Position numbers and translations under genes: made by a program
Shown here: in pieces, positions 1 through 9,500 of the stretch
How positions within the stretch are numbered: the first letter of the stretch is position 1
How the letters are laid out: each line of letters starts with the position of its first letter
Assembly (NCBI GenBank): GCA_017615355.1
Contig: JAGAAJ010000062.1
Location: 1 to 64,000, forward strand
DNA from: Prevotella sp.
Lineage (GTDB): Bacteria > Bacteroidota > Bacteroidia > Bacteroidales > Bacteroidaceae
Length of the DNA: 64,000 nt
Reading direction: 5' to 3'
The notes under the pieces: model-generated
Databases searched by the model: none
What the model was told of the DNA's origin: nothing
What the model saw: the letters and a program-made list of their open reading frames with translations, nothing else

Positions 1-301
1 AGGAGTTACCTTGCGCGCCTAAGTTTTCTGCTGTAGAGGTATCTTCTCCCCTCCCTGCAGGGAGGGGCAGGGGGTGGGTCTGCTCCACCACCTCTATCAG
101 CTCTGCCTCATGGCGGCGCAGGCTCACCTCGTAGCCCATCACCTTGTACTTCACAGGATCCTGCAAGGGGGCGTTCAGCAAGACTTCCACGGATTTTCCC
201 TTGATGAAGCCCATCTCAACGATGCGCTTGCGGAATCCGCCGTGACCGTAAACCTTCACGATGACACCTTGCTGGCCTGTCTTCAGCTCTGATAACCTCA
301 T
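1..301 (-). CDS. feoB: FeoA-FeoB fusion, ferrous iron transporter, N-terminal part only
   Basis: The gene runs off the left edge; about 100 N-terminal codons are visible, starting MRLSELKTGQQG at 301. Residues 1-70 form a FeoA-type SH3-like domain (GHGGFRKRIVEMGF, then PLQDPVKYKVMGYEVSLRRHEA). In Bacteroidetes this domain is fused in front of the FeoB G-domain and membrane permease, which would lie outside the window, so the FeoB half is inferred. Role: GTP-dependent Fe(II) uptake across the inner membrane. The linker after FeoA carries a PLPLPAGRGE peptide encoded by a palindromic repeat (about 46-76), a dispersed repeat rather than part of the domain. It lies 6 bp downstream of the TerB/DnaJ gene on the same strand. 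Confidence 0.85.
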   Translation of the reverse strand, partial: MRLSELKTGQQGVIVKVYGHGGFRKRIVEMGFIKGKSVEVLLNAPLQDPVKYKVMGYEVSLRRHEAELIEVVEQTHPLPLPAGRGEDTSTAENLGAQGNS

Positions 302-307
302 TATTCT

Positions 308-1069
308 TTATAATCCCCTAGCTTTCCAAATGCGCTCCTTAGCGGCATTAATCTCCTGGAACTTCTTCTCAGCAGCCCGTCGCACATCATCACCCAGCTT
401 TGCCACACGGTCAGGATGATGCTCAAGGGCCAGCTTGCGATAGGCGCGCTTCAACTCCTCGTCGGTAGCCTGCGGCGTGACACCCAGCACCTTATAGTCA
501 TCGTCGGTGGTTTTTCCACCCAAGTGCAGCATCGACTCCACCTCCGACTCAGGCACCTGCATCCAGCCAGCCACCTCTTTCAAGGCCGTAATCTCCGTCG
601 AGTCCACGCTGCCATCGGCCTGCGCAATCATCACGAGGAAATTCATCAGCTGCAGGCGTCCGCCATAGTCAAGATGTTGCGAAGCCTCGAAGCAGGCCTG
701 GCGGATGGTACGGCGGAAGGCATCCCTACCCTGCCGTTTCTCCTCGTCGAAAATCTTCAGCAGGATGTCGTTGCCCTGCTTCATGGCCTGTTCGCCGAAT
801 TGCTGCCGCAGGAAATTGCGCACCAGCTCCATCTCTGAGTGCATGACACGACCGTCGGCCCTGATGATATAGGCCGACAGGACGAGCATTGTCAGCAGGA
901 AACTATTGCGATTGCCCTGCTCAGTATTGCCAGAGAAATCCTGTGCACCATCAGCAGGAGCATCGGCAGCCGAGTCGAGCATCGCGCCAATGAGGAAGCC
1001 CAGGATGCCACCTAATGGCCCCAGCGTGATCCAGCCCAGCGAGCCGGCAATCCATTTTCCTAATCCCAA
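308..1069 (-). CDS. TerB-like / DnaJ-domain protein
   Basis: Protein of about 253 residues. An N-terminal Gly-rich hydrophobic segment ([20 protein letters not shown]) suggests membrane association. A TerB-like helical domain follows ([20 protein letters not shown] ... [17 protein letters not shown]), then a C-terminal J-domain with the HPD motif ([11 protein letters not shown]). This architecture matches DjlA-like co-chaperones, which stimulate DnaK; the client is unknown. I place the start at a TTG at 1069, where the family-like sequence begins. The frame stays open to another TTG at 1147, but those 26 extra codons are echo repeats (LSPLNTQQ...LSTLNTQLK) and are probably untranslated. It lies downstream of the cytidylate-kinase-like gene and may share its transcript. 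Confidence 0.85.
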   Translation of the reverse strand: MGLGKWIAGSLGWITLGPLGGILGFLIGAMLDSAADAPADGAQDFSGNTEQGNRNSFLLTMLVLSAYIIRADGRVMHSEMELVRNFLRQQFGEQAMKQGNDILLKIFDEEKRQGRDAFRRTIRQACFEASQHLDYGGRLQLMNFLVMIAQADGSVDSTEITALKEVAGWMQVPESEVESMLHLGGKTTDDDYKVLGVTPQATDEELKRAYRKLALEHHPDRVAKLGDDVRRAAEKKFQEINAAKERIWKARGL

Positions 1070-1139
1070 TTTTAGTTGAGTGTTGAGAGTTGAGAGTTGA
1101 GAGACTCTTGTCTTTTGTTGAGTGTTTAGAGGTGAGAGT

Positions 1140-1760
1140 TTAGCCAATGACGTTCATCAGGAAGTCGACGGCACCGTTGACGCCGAACTTCCGCACATTG
1201 AGCGTGACGTCATAGTTGCGGGCATCCTGCCAGTCGCTGCCTGTGTAGGTCTTGGTGTAGAGCTCACGCGAGTAGTCGTTGTCTACAATCATCGCAGCGG
1301 CATCCACTTCCGAGATGTCATATTTCTCGGCAATGCGACGCTTGCGACAGGCATCGTCGGCATGAATGAATATCTTCAGCGCATTGGGATGGTCGCGGAA
1401 GATATGGAAGCCACAACGGCCGATGATCACACACGACTCCTGAGCGGCAATGCTGCGGATGGCATCGGCCTGAGCCTCGAAGAGCTGGTGCGACGTCTGG
1501 TCGTGCTCCTGTCCGTTATACTCGGCGCCAGCCATATACTGGCGGTAGAAGCTGGTGAAGTCGTCGCGCCACAAGGGATTGCGGGCTTCAATCTTCTCCA
1601 TTGCCTCCTCCACGCCGCCAAAGCGACGTGCCACCTCATTCATAATCTGCTTATCGAGCAGCTTCACGCCCAAACGGCGAGCCAGCTCAGCACCAATCTC
1701 GTGTCCGCCCGTTCCAAACTGGCGGCTGATGGTGATGATGAATTTCTCCTCCTTATTCAT
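1140..1760 (-). CDS. Cytidylate kinase-like family protein
   Basis: A 206-residue protein starting [19 protein letters not shown]. The glycine-rich loop [20 protein letters not shown] is a P-loop variant typical of the Cytidylate_kin2 family; further on are [16 protein letters not shown] and the basic segment [10 protein letters not shown] that forms the lid. Family members resemble CMP kinase, but the substrate of most is undetermined, so a nucleoside-monophosphate kinase role is inferred only. The frame extends to 1922, but a promoter (-7 box at 1814-1821) lies inside that extension, so the start at 1760 is preferred. Confidence 0.85.
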   Translation of the reverse strand: MNKEEKFIITISRQFGTGGHEIGAELARRLGVKLLDKQIMNEVARRFGGVEEAMEKIEARNPLWRDDFTSFYRQYMAGAEYNGQEHDQTSHQLFEAQADAIRSIAAQESCVIIGRCGFHIFRDHPNALKIFIHADDACRKRRIAEKYDISEVDAAAMIVDNDYSRELYTKTYTGSDWQDARNYDVTLNVRKFGVNGAVDFLMNVIG

Positions 1761-1813
1761 ATCTGTTGGGTGTTTATGGTTAAACAATGAGTGACTTTTG
1801 ACAAGTGATGTCG

Positions 1814-1821
1814 CAAAGATA
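1814..1821 (-). promoter_or_regulatory. Promoter -7 box for the cytidylate kinase-like gene
   Basis: Reads TATCTTTG on the minus strand, with a TTG about 20 bp upstream and the ATG about 53 bp downstream. It is divergent from the uxuA promoter. Confidence 0.7.
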
Positions 1822-1896
1822 GCGTTTTTTTCCTTAACTGCCAAGTTTTTCACAAAAAAAATGAACAGTTGTAATGCTTTTATCATAAAAAAGCCG

Positions 1897-1904
1897 TATC
1901 TTTG
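1897..1904 (+). promoter_or_regulatory. Promoter -7 box for uxuA
   Basis: TATCTTTG followed by GC, 27 bp upstream of the uxuA ATG. No clear TTTG at the expected -33 distance. Confidence 0.7.
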
Positions 1905-1931
1905 CAGGGAAAAATTAAACACTCAATAAAA

Positions 1932-3185
1932 ATGGAAAGAACTTGGAGATGGTTTGGCAAGAAGGACAAGATCACCCTTGCCATGCTGAGACAAATTGGT
2001 GTGGAGGGCATAGTGACTGCCCTGCATGATGTGCCCCTGGGCGAGGTTTGGACAAGAGAGAAGATTCGCGACCTGCGCGAGTATATCGAGAGCTACGGGA
2101 TGCGATGGAGCGTGGTGGAGAGCCTGCCCGTGGTAGAGACCATCAAATACGGCGGCCCTGACCGCGACCACCAGATTGAGGTGTACAAGGAGAGCCTGCG
2201 CAACCTCTCGGCAGAGGGCATCCACTGCATCTGCTACAATTTCATGCCTGTGCTCGACTGGGCTCGCACCGACCTGTTCCACAACAATCCCAACGGTGCC
2301 ACCAACCTCTATTTCAACTATGCCGAGTTTGCCTACTTCGACATCTACATCCTCAAGCGTGAGGGCGCTCGCGAGGAGTGGAGCAAGTTTAAGTTCCCTG
2401 CAGGCGTCGGCGAAGGTCGCAACGTGCTGGCTGAGTGCGACGAGCTGGCAAAGACGATGACGCCTGAGAAAGACCACAAGCTGGTGGAGAACATCGTCAT
2501 CAAGACGCAGGGCTTTGTCTCTGGCAACTTCAGCGAAAACGACGAGGCTCCCGTGCAGAAGTTCCGCGAGTTCCTCGATCTCTACAAAGGCATCGACAAG
2601 GCTCAGCTGCGTGCCAACATGAAGTATTTCCTCGAGGCCATCATGCCTACCTGCGAGGAGTGCAATATGAATATGTGCGTACACCCCGACGATCCCCCTA
2701 TCGAGATTCTTGGTCTACCGCGTATCGTCCGTACCGAGGAGGACATCCAGTGGTTCCTCGACGCCGTGCCCAACAAGCACAACGGCCTCACCTTCTGCGC
2801 TGGCTCGCTCTCAGCGGGTGCATATAATAATGTTGTGGAGCTGGCTAAGAAATTTGCTTCGCGCACCCACTTCGTCCACCTGCGCTCGTGCCACATCTTC
2901 CCCAATGGCGACTTCACCGAGGCTTCGCACCTAGGAGGACGTGCCGACCTGATTGAGCTGGCCCGTATCTTCGAGAAGGAGAATCCCAACCTGCCGATGC
3001 GCGTAGACCACGGCATGACCTTTACCGACGAGCCTGGCGGCATCCTCGATGAGAGCAGCCACGGACACAACGCAGGCTACACCCTCCTCGGCCGTATGTT
3101 CGCCCTCGGTCAGGTGCAGGGCATCCTTGCCACCGTCGACCGCGAGCTGTGCATTCCCTACAAGCAGCCAGGCTTCTTCGACTAA
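1932..3185 (+). CDS. uxuA: Mannonate dehydratase
   Basis: A 417-residue protein starting MERTWRWFGKKDKITLAML. It has UxuA-family signatures throughout: RYI-like SYGMRWSVVESLPV, CYNFMPVLDWARTDL, the metal-binding MCVHPDDPP segment, and the C-terminal HLRSCHIFPNGDFTEASHLGG ... MRVDHGMT. It converts D-mannonate to 2-keto-3-deoxygluconate in the hexuronate (glucuronate) branch. The length is close to usual (about 390-400) with a modest internal extension. No uxaC or uxuB lies next to it, so it is a single-gene unit. The start at 1932 follows the promoter; an in-frame start at 1902 would overlap the -7 box and is rejected. Confidence 0.95.
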   Translation: MERTWRWFGKKDKITLAMLRQIGVEGIVTALHDVPLGEVWTREKIRDLREYIESYGMRWSVVESLPVVETIKYGGPDRDHQIEVYKESLRNLSAEGIHCICYNFMPVLDWARTDLFHNNPNGATNLYFNYAEFAYFDIYILKREGAREEWSKFKFPAGVGEGRNVLAECDELAKTMTPEKDHKLVENIVIKTQGFVSGNFSENDEAPVQKFREFLDLYKGIDKAQLRANMKYFLEAIMPTCEECNMNMCVHPDDPPIEILGLPRIVRTEEDIQWFLDAVPNKHNGLTFCAGSLSAGAYNNVVELAKKFASRTHFVHLRSCHIFPNGDFTEASHLGGRADLIELARIFEKENPNLPMRVDHGMTFTDEPGGILDESSHGHNAGYTLLGRMFALGQVQGILATVDRELCIPYKQPGFFD

Positions 3186-3186
3186 T

Positions 3187-3936
3187 TTACGCTAATACGA
3201 GCTCAACTGGGCAGTGATCAGAGCCGAGGATGTCGGTATGGATGACTGCATCAACAACACGCGGACGCAGGCGGTCGCTGACGATGAAATAGTCGATGCG
3301 CCAGCCTGCGTTCTTCTGTCGGGCCTGAAAGCGGTAGCTCCACCACGAATAAGTCGCCTGCTCAGGATATTTCCAGCGGAAAGTGTCCGTAAAGCCGCAG
3401 TTCAGCAAATCGGTAAACTGCTCACGTTCCTCGTCGGTAAAGCCTGCATTGCGGCGATTGCTCTTCGGATTCTTCAGGTCAATCTCCTCGTGGGCCACGT
3501 TCAGGTCGCCGCAGAGGATGACGGGCTTTACGGCATCGAGTTTCTTCAGGTACTTGCGAAAGGCCTCCTCCCACGACATGCGGTATTCCAAACGTTTCAG
3601 ACCGTCCTGCGAGTTGGGCGTGTAACAGCACACTAAGAAGAAGTCCTCCATCTCCAGCGTGATGACACGGCCCTCGTGGTCGTGCAGGTCAATGCCGATG
3701 CCGTAGGTCACATTCAAGGGCTTGTGCTTGGTAAAGACGGCAGTGCCACTATAGCCCTTTTTCTCGGCCGAGTTCCAATAGGAATCGTAGCCATCGAACT
3801 GGATATCAAGTTGATCGGGCTGCATCTTCGTCTCTTGCAGGCAGAAGAAATCGGCGTCCAACTGGCTGAAAACTTCTCTGAAGCCCTTGCCCTCACAGGC
3901 GCGCAGGCCATTCACGTTCCAACTGATGAATTTCAT
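3187..3936 (-). CDS. xth: Exodeoxyribonuclease III
   Basis: A 249-residue EEP-superfamily nuclease. It begins MKFISWNVNGLRACEGKGF (catalytic Asn), then FFCLQETKMQPDQ (metal-binding Glu), GYSGTAVFTK, ILCGDLNVAHEEIDL (Asp/Asn pair), YSWWSYRFQARQKNAGWRIDYFIVS, and ends LGSDHCPVELVL (catalytic Asp-His). This is the complete Xth/ExoA set for AP endonuclease and 3'-5' exonuclease activity in base excision repair. The stop lies 1 bp from the convergent uxuA stop. A promoter lies at 3969-3976. Confidence 0.95.
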   Translation of the reverse strand: MKFISWNVNGLRACEGKGFREVFSQLDADFFCLQETKMQPDQLDIQFDGYDSYWNSAEKKGYSGTAVFTKHKPLNVTYGIGIDLHDHEGRVITLEMEDFFLVCCYTPNSQDGLKRLEYRMSWEEAFRKYLKKLDAVKPVILCGDLNVAHEEIDLKNPKSNRRNAGFTDEEREQFTDLLNCGFTDTFRWKYPEQATYSWWSYRFQARQKNAGWRIDYFIVSDRLRPRVVDAVIHTDILGSDHCPVELVLA

Positions 3937-3968
3937 ATTGTTTTGCTCTATTTATAATAATGTGTTGG

Positions 3969-3976
3969 CAAAGGTA
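3969..3976 (-). promoter_or_regulatory. Promoter -7 box for xth
   Basis: TACCTTTG on the minus strand, 32 bp upstream of the ATG, divergent from the dcuB promoter about 43 bp away. Confidence 0.65.
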
Positions 3977-3997
3977 TAAAAAAAACGGGAAAAAGCA

Positions 3998-4026
3998 TTG
4001 CGTTCCTCATTTTTTTTGTATCTTTG
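3998..4026 (+). promoter_or_regulatory. Promoter for dcuB
   Basis: TTG at 3998-4000, an 18-bp spacer and TATCTTTG at 4019-4026, matching the Bacteroidetes -33/-7 arrangement. The ATG is 31 bp further on. Confidence 0.75.
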
Positions 4027-4057
4027 CCACATTATTGACAACTATAACCTAACGAAT

Positions 4058-5392
4058 ATGATTACATTTACCATGATTCTGCAGCTGTGCATCGTGCTCG
4101 GTGCACTGTGGGTGGGCTCGCGCTATGGTTCGCTGGCCCTGGGTGCTATCTCAGGCATCGGCCTGGCCATTCTCGTTTTCGGCTTCGGCTTGAAGCCCGG
4201 CAATCCGCCTACCGACGTGATCTACATCATCATTGCCGCCGTCACCTGCGCAGGCATTATGCAGGCCTCAGGCGGTATGGACTGGCTCATCCAGATAGCC
4301 GAGCGACTGCTACGCAAGCATCCCGACCGCATCACGTTCCTCGCGCCGCTCACCACGTTCTTCCTCACCGTGCTGGTGGGAACGGGTCATGTGGTCTACA
4401 CGCTGATGCCAATCATCTGTGACATCGCCCTGAAGAAAGGCATCCGTCCTGAACGTCCCTGCGGCGTGGCCTCGATAGCCTCGCAGGTGGGCATCACGTG
4501 CTCTCCCATCGCTGCAGCTGTAGTCGCCTTCGTCACTATCTCCAATGCCAACGGCTTCGATGTCAGCATCCCTGGTGTGCTGATGGTGAGCATTCCCGCT
4601 TGTATCTGCGGACTGATGGCAGCCGCTGCCGCCAGCTATCACCGCGGGTTGGACCTGGACAAAGACCCTGTGTTCCAAGCCAAGCTGAAAGACCCTGAGC
4701 AGCGCGCCTACATCTATGGCAACAGCGCTACAACGCTCGATATGCAGATTCCGCAGTCGGCCAAGAATGCCGTGTTTGTCTTCATCGCTGCCCTGTTGGT
4801 CATCGTGATGTTCGCCATCTTCCCCAGCCTGCTGCCCTCATGGGACGGCAAGGCATTGAAGATGAACATCGTCATCCAGATTGTGATGATAGCCGCTGCC
4901 GCCCTGATGATTATCTTCTGCAAGGCCCAGCCGAAAAAGGCTGTGTCAGGCCCTGTTTGGCAGAGCGGAATGGTGGCTGTGGTCGCCATCTACGGCATCG
5001 CCTGGATGGCCGACACGTATTTCTCAAACTACATGCCTGAGATACAGTCAATGCTGGAGGGTGTAGTGAAGGACTACCCGTGGAGCATCGCCATCGTATT
5101 CTTCCTTGTCTCCGTGCTCATCAACTCGCAAGGAGCCGTGGTGGTGTCGATGCTACCGCTGGCCTACTCGCTGGGCATCGACGGTCCCGTGCTCTTAGGT
5201 GTGCTACCCTCCGTCTACGGCTATTTCTTCATCCCCAACTATCCCTCGGACATCGCTACCGTGAACTTCGATCGTTCAGGCACCACCGTCATTGGTAAAT
5301 ACCTGCTCAACCACTCATTCATGATGCCTGGCCTCATCTGTGTGTTCACAAGCACCATCGTAGCCTATCTCCTGACGCTGGTATTCTATTAA
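4058..5392 (+). CDS. dcuB: Anaerobic C4-dicarboxylate transporter, DcuA/DcuB family
   Basis: A 444-residue inner-membrane protein with 10 or more hydrophobic segments. The family motifs are strong: LKPGNPPTDVIYIIIAAVTC, QASGGMDWLIQIAERLLRKHP, GTGHVVYTLMPIICDIALKKGIRPERP and the C-terminal FFIPNYPSDIATVNFDRSGTT. DcuA/B proteins exchange fumarate, malate or aspartate for succinate, fitting succinate export in a fumarate-respiring Bacteroidales. An upstream ATG at 3998 overlaps the promoter and is rejected. The gene stands alone and ends at a bidirectional terminator. Confidence 0.93.
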   Translation: MITFTMILQLCIVLGALWVGSRYGSLALGAISGIGLAILVFGFGLKPGNPPTDVIYIIIAAVTCAGIMQASGGMDWLIQIAERLLRKHPDRITFLAPLTTFFLTVLVGTGHVVYTLMPIICDIALKKGIRPERPCGVASIASQVGITCSPIAAAVVAFVTISNANGFDVSIPGVLMVSIPACICGLMAAAAASYHRGLDLDKDPVFQAKLKDPEQRAYIYGNSATTLDMQIPQSAKNAVFVFIAALLVIVMFAIFPSLLPSWDGKALKMNIVIQIVMIAAAALMIIFCKAQPKKAVSGPVWQSGMVAVVAIYGIAWMADTYFSNYMPEIQSMLEGVVKDYPWSIAIVFFLVSVLINSQGAVVVSMLPLAYSLGIDGPVLLGVLPSVYGYFFIPNYPSDIATVNFDRSGTTVIGKYLLNHSFMMPGLICVFTSTIVAYLLTLVFY

Positions 5393-5419
5393 AGCCTATC
5401 GAGGATAATCTAAAAAAAT

Positions 5420-5455
5420 ATTCCTGAATGGATCTTGCCGTTCAGGAATAATTTT
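5420..5455. terminator. Bidirectional terminator between dcuB and the porin
   Basis: Perfect 9-bp stem ATTCCTGAA / TTCAGGAAT with A-rich and T-rich flanks, so it works for both convergent genes. Confidence 0.8.
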
Positions 5456-5461
5456 TCAAAG

Positions 5462-6496
5462 TTAGAAGCGGAAGTCAAGCTCTACGTCGACGAAGTTGTA
5501 ATTATGCTTGTCGGGGTTGGCAATGCTGCGGTCGTTGACGCGGGCATACTCCATGTTCAGTTGCAGCTTGGGAGTGAAGTAATAGTTCATGCCCACCTCG
5601 TACATCGTCTTCGATGAGTCCCAATCCTTGGCCTTGCGGTAGCACTGGTAGCGGGCCTTGGCGTGCAGTTTGCTCTTCACCACAGGCACGATGCCGAAGA
5701 CATACCAGCCATCGGCCTTATCGCCCAGCGATGCATCGGCACCCATGCCCTGACTGTGCAGATACTCAGTGCGGAAGGTGAACTCATTCTTGTCGTACTC
5801 AGCAGAGAGGGCATAGCGGTTTTTCTCGCCGATGCCGGCGCGGCTGCCCGTCCAACCGAAGGCACCGATGCGCACACCCTTAACGGGCATCACCCACATA
5901 CCTCCGATGATGTCCTTACGCTGGTCCTTGTCCTTGCTGTTGATGCCTTCGCCGTTGTAGACACCCAATTGATAGTGTAGCAATGCGCGGCCATCTGCGT
6001 TGGGCAGGATGTCGCCCTGCACCTGCAGACCAATGTCACGTCCGCCGCTCGATTTCTCGCCCGTGCGGTCGCCAAAGCCTGACAGGGCGTTGATGACGTT
6101 AGCGTAGGAATACCAGCCCTGCGTGATGGGATGCGTGGGATTCTCGAAGGTGAAGGCACGCTTGAACTGACCAACTTTTACACGGAATTCCTTGTGCTTT
6201 GTCCACTCGGCATAGAGGTCGACAAGCTGGACGGTGGGCTCGCCGGGACCTTTTGCATTAGTGCCCTGTATCTGGGCACGCCAGTCGAACTCACCAACCT
6301 TTCCGTCGAGGATGAAACGGGCCAGACGGAGGTTGAACTCGTTGTGCTCACCGCCTTCCTTATCCTCTGCCTGATACTGCAGCATGCCGTAGCCGCTGAA
6401 CTTTAGATTGTCGTACCACTTGGTGGTCTTTTCCTGAGCGCTGGCACCCAATGTGAAGGCGGCCAGAGCCATAGTCAATAATGTCTTTTTCATCAT
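5462..6496 (-). CDS. Outer-membrane porin (OprO/OprP-like)
   Basis: A 344-residue protein with a signal peptide (MMKKTLLTMALAAFTLGASA, cleavage before QEK). The mature part alternates aromatic and polar strands typical of a 16-stranded beta-barrel: FSGYGMLQYQAEDKEGG, FNLRLARFILDGKVGEFDWRAQIQGTN, FRVKVGQFKRAFTFENPTHP, and ends on the barrel-closing strand VDVELDFRF with terminal Phe. It resembles phosphate-selective porins O and P; the true solute is unknown. It starts 20 bp after the dehydrogenase stop with no promoter between, so it is probably the last gene of the lactate operon and may admit lactate or another organic acid. Confidence 0.85.
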   Translation of the reverse strand: MMKKTLLTMALAAFTLGASAQEKTTKWYDNLKFSGYGMLQYQAEDKEGGEHNEFNLRLARFILDGKVGEFDWRAQIQGTNAKGPGEPTVQLVDLYAEWTKHKEFRVKVGQFKRAFTFENPTHPITQGWYSYANVINALSGFGDRTGEKSSGGRDIGLQVQGDILPNADGRALLHYQLGVYNGEGINSKDKDQRKDIIGGMWVMPVKGVRIGAFGWTGSRAGIGEKNRYALSAEYDKNEFTFRTEYLHSQGMGADASLGDKADGWYVFGIVPVVKSKLHAKARYQCYRKAKDWDSSKTMYEVGMNYYFTPKLQLNMEYARVNDRSIANPDKHNYNFVDVELDFRF

Positions 6497-6516
6497 TTCA
6501 ATATGATTCGTTTAAC

Positions 6517-9500
6517 TTATTTCTGTTTAGGGGTTGTACATTCGTTGACGAGATAGACGATGCTCATATAGGGAATGCCGGTATTCGTCTCGAGACCAAT
6601 CTCGCAGGTGCGGCTGTTCGAGTAGCCCACCTCAATGTGGTTGGCCTCAATCTGAGGACGAAGCTTGCGCAGGCCGTAGCGGTTGAGCTCGGGGAAGGTG
6701 AAACCTCGGTCGCCGGCAAATCCGCAGCAGCCGACGCCTTCAGGCAGGAAGACGTTGGTGGAACATAGCTTTGCGAGCGCAATCATATCCTTGTCAACAC
6801 CCATCTCGCGGGTGGAGCACGTCAGGTGCAAGGCGAGATGACGGTCGATGGGATGGAAGTCGAGGCGTGGTACGAGATACTCCATGATGAACTCGGCAGG
6901 CTCGTAGAGTTTCATCTTATGCATTACCTTTTTCATGCGGTGCAGACAGGGACTCTGAGCACAGAGCACGGGATACTTGCCCTCTTCGGAGGCTTTCCAA
7001 AGAGCAGCTTCCAGTTCGGCGCTCTTGCGATCGGCAATATCAAGCATACCCTTCGACTCCCATATCTGTCCGCAGCACATTCGTTTCATGCCCTCAGGGA
7101 AAATCACTTCGTAACCAGCTTTCGCCATCAGCTGGATGATTTCATCGACAAGGTCGTGCTTCTTCCCGCCGTGCCTCGACTGGCCCATTGTCTGGTTAAT
7201 GCAGCTGGGGAAGTAGACAACTTTGAGTTGAGAGTTAAGAGATGATTGTTCTGCAGTCGAAGTATTCTCCTTCAACCCAGACCTTTCGATGATGAACTGC
7301 GTGAGGTCTGAAGGTTTTGGCTGACGCTTTTTCTTAGGCATAGCCGTCGTCCACAGGGGCAGGCCCATCTTGTTCATCCCTCGGCAGACGCTGGTCATCA
7401 GCTTCGGACCAAGGGTGACGTGACCGAAGTGTGCCACATCGAGCACTACGCGCAGACCGCTCTTGATGCCAGCCATGTGGTTGGCGGCGAACTCGCCGAC
7501 GCGATAGCCCATCTTCGAGTTGTTCATTTCCATCTGGCGGATGAGGTGTGTCAGCTCGCCCGTATTGATCTTCATCGGACACGAGGTGGAACAGAGGCCA
7601 TCGGTGGCGCAGGTCTGGTTGCCGTAGTATTTATACTGTTTCTTCAGCTTGGCTAAGCGTTGGGCTGCGGCTATTCCAGCAGAAGAGCCGCTGGATGCAC
7701 GGACGGTGGCCTCGAGGGCACGGATTTCGCGTTGCACGGCAATTCGCATCCTAGATGATAGCGTCAGACCGCACGACATACAGTTGACCTCGCAGAAACC
7801 GCACTCTATGCACTTGTTAGCGCGTTTCACCTGCTCGATAGTCTCCTTGGCGGTGGAGAGCGACGGGTCCATCAGATAGTGTCCGCCGTCAGGCACCGCG
7901 TCAAAGTCGAAGTCGAGCACGGGCAGCGGCTTCAGACATTTGATGAAGCAGTCGGGATCGTCGTTGAAGATGACACCTTGGTTCAGCAGCCCGTCAGGGT
8001 CGAAGATAGCCTTCAGCTCCTTCATCACTACGTAAGCTTTCTCGCCCCACTCGTATTTTACGAACGGCGCCATGTTGCGGCCCGTGCCGTGCTCAGCCTT
8101 CAGCGAGCCGTCGTACTCCTCGACCACAAGCCGTGCCACGTCTCGCATCATCTCGGCATAGCGGGCCACCTCGTGTTCGTCAGCAAAACTCTGGTTCAAA
8201 ATAAAGTGGTAGTTGCCCTCAAAGGCGTGGCCGTAGATGCAGGCATCGTCGTAGCCGTGGTCGGCAATGAGCTTCTGCAGCTTGACGGTAGCCTCGGGCA
8301 GCGACTCAATGGGGAAGGCAACATCCTCAATGAGGCAGCTTGTGCCCACGGGACGGGTTCCACCCACGCTGGGGAAGATGCCTGAGCGGATGGCCCAGTA
8401 TTTGCCATAGAGAGCAGGATCTTCGGTGAACTCCGCTGGAATATAAAGTTTGAACTGTCCAAGACAATCTTTAATCCGGGCTATCTTCTCCAGCAACTGC
8501 TCGTGCGTCACGGCCTTCGTCTCGGTGAGGATGGCTGTTAGGTTGTGATAGTCGCCTGGAGCCACACCCTCGATGCGCCCAGCATCCACATCTTTTTTAT
8601 ATTGCAGGTAGACGGGGTCATCAACCGAGCTCAGCGACTTGTAGTCAAGCATCTCGGCGCTCTTTACCATCAACTGTTCGGCGCTCATGGCTAGGTCTTC
8701 GTCGCCGGCCTTCAGCTTCTTCATCGCCACCACGGCCTCGCAGCTCTCGCACATCGTCATGAAGTAGACCATTGCAGATGCCTTGAAGGGATAGTCGCGC
8801 AGTGTCTTCATGGTCACCTCCGAGAGGAAGGCAAGCGTGCCCTCAGAGCCGACGATCGAGTGTGCGATAATGTCGAAGGGATCGTCGTAGGCCACCAACG
8901 GACGCAGGTTCAGGCCCGTCACGTTCTTGATGCTATACTTCTTTAATATACGTGCGTGCAATTCCTCATCGGCACGCACTTGGTCCCGCAGTGCCTCAAT
9001 CTTAGCGATAAACTCCGGATGGCTCTTGCGGAAAGTCTCTCGGCTCGTTTCGTCGCCCGTATCAAGCACCGTACCGTCGGTCAGGATGATGCGAGCTGAG
9101 ACGAGCATACGGTCGCTGTTGGCGTGGACCCCGCAGTTCATGCCAGATGCGTTATTCACCACGATGCCGCCCACCATCGCCGAGCCTATAGATGCAGGAT
9201 CGGGAGGAAAAACGCGGCCAAAGGGTTTCAGTATCTGATTGACGCGGGCACCGACGATGCCGGGCTGCAGCGTAATTGTCTCATGGTCGTCGGCCAGGCG
9301 GTATTTCTCCCAATGTTTCCCTGCCACGATGAGCACGCTGTCCGTGCAGCTCTGTCCTGAGAGCGAGGTGCCGGCAGCGCGGAAGGTGAATGGCAGTTGA
9401 TACTTACGGCAGAGGCCTACGATACGTGAGATTTCCTCCTCGCCATCGCTGCGAAGCACCACTTTCGGAATCTGCCGATAGAAGCTGGCGTCCGTACCCC

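Noticed and set aside
1070..1147. 26 extra N-terminal codons of the TerB/DnaJ gene
   Set aside because: They consist of echo repeats, begin at TTG and precede the family-like start; probably untranslated.
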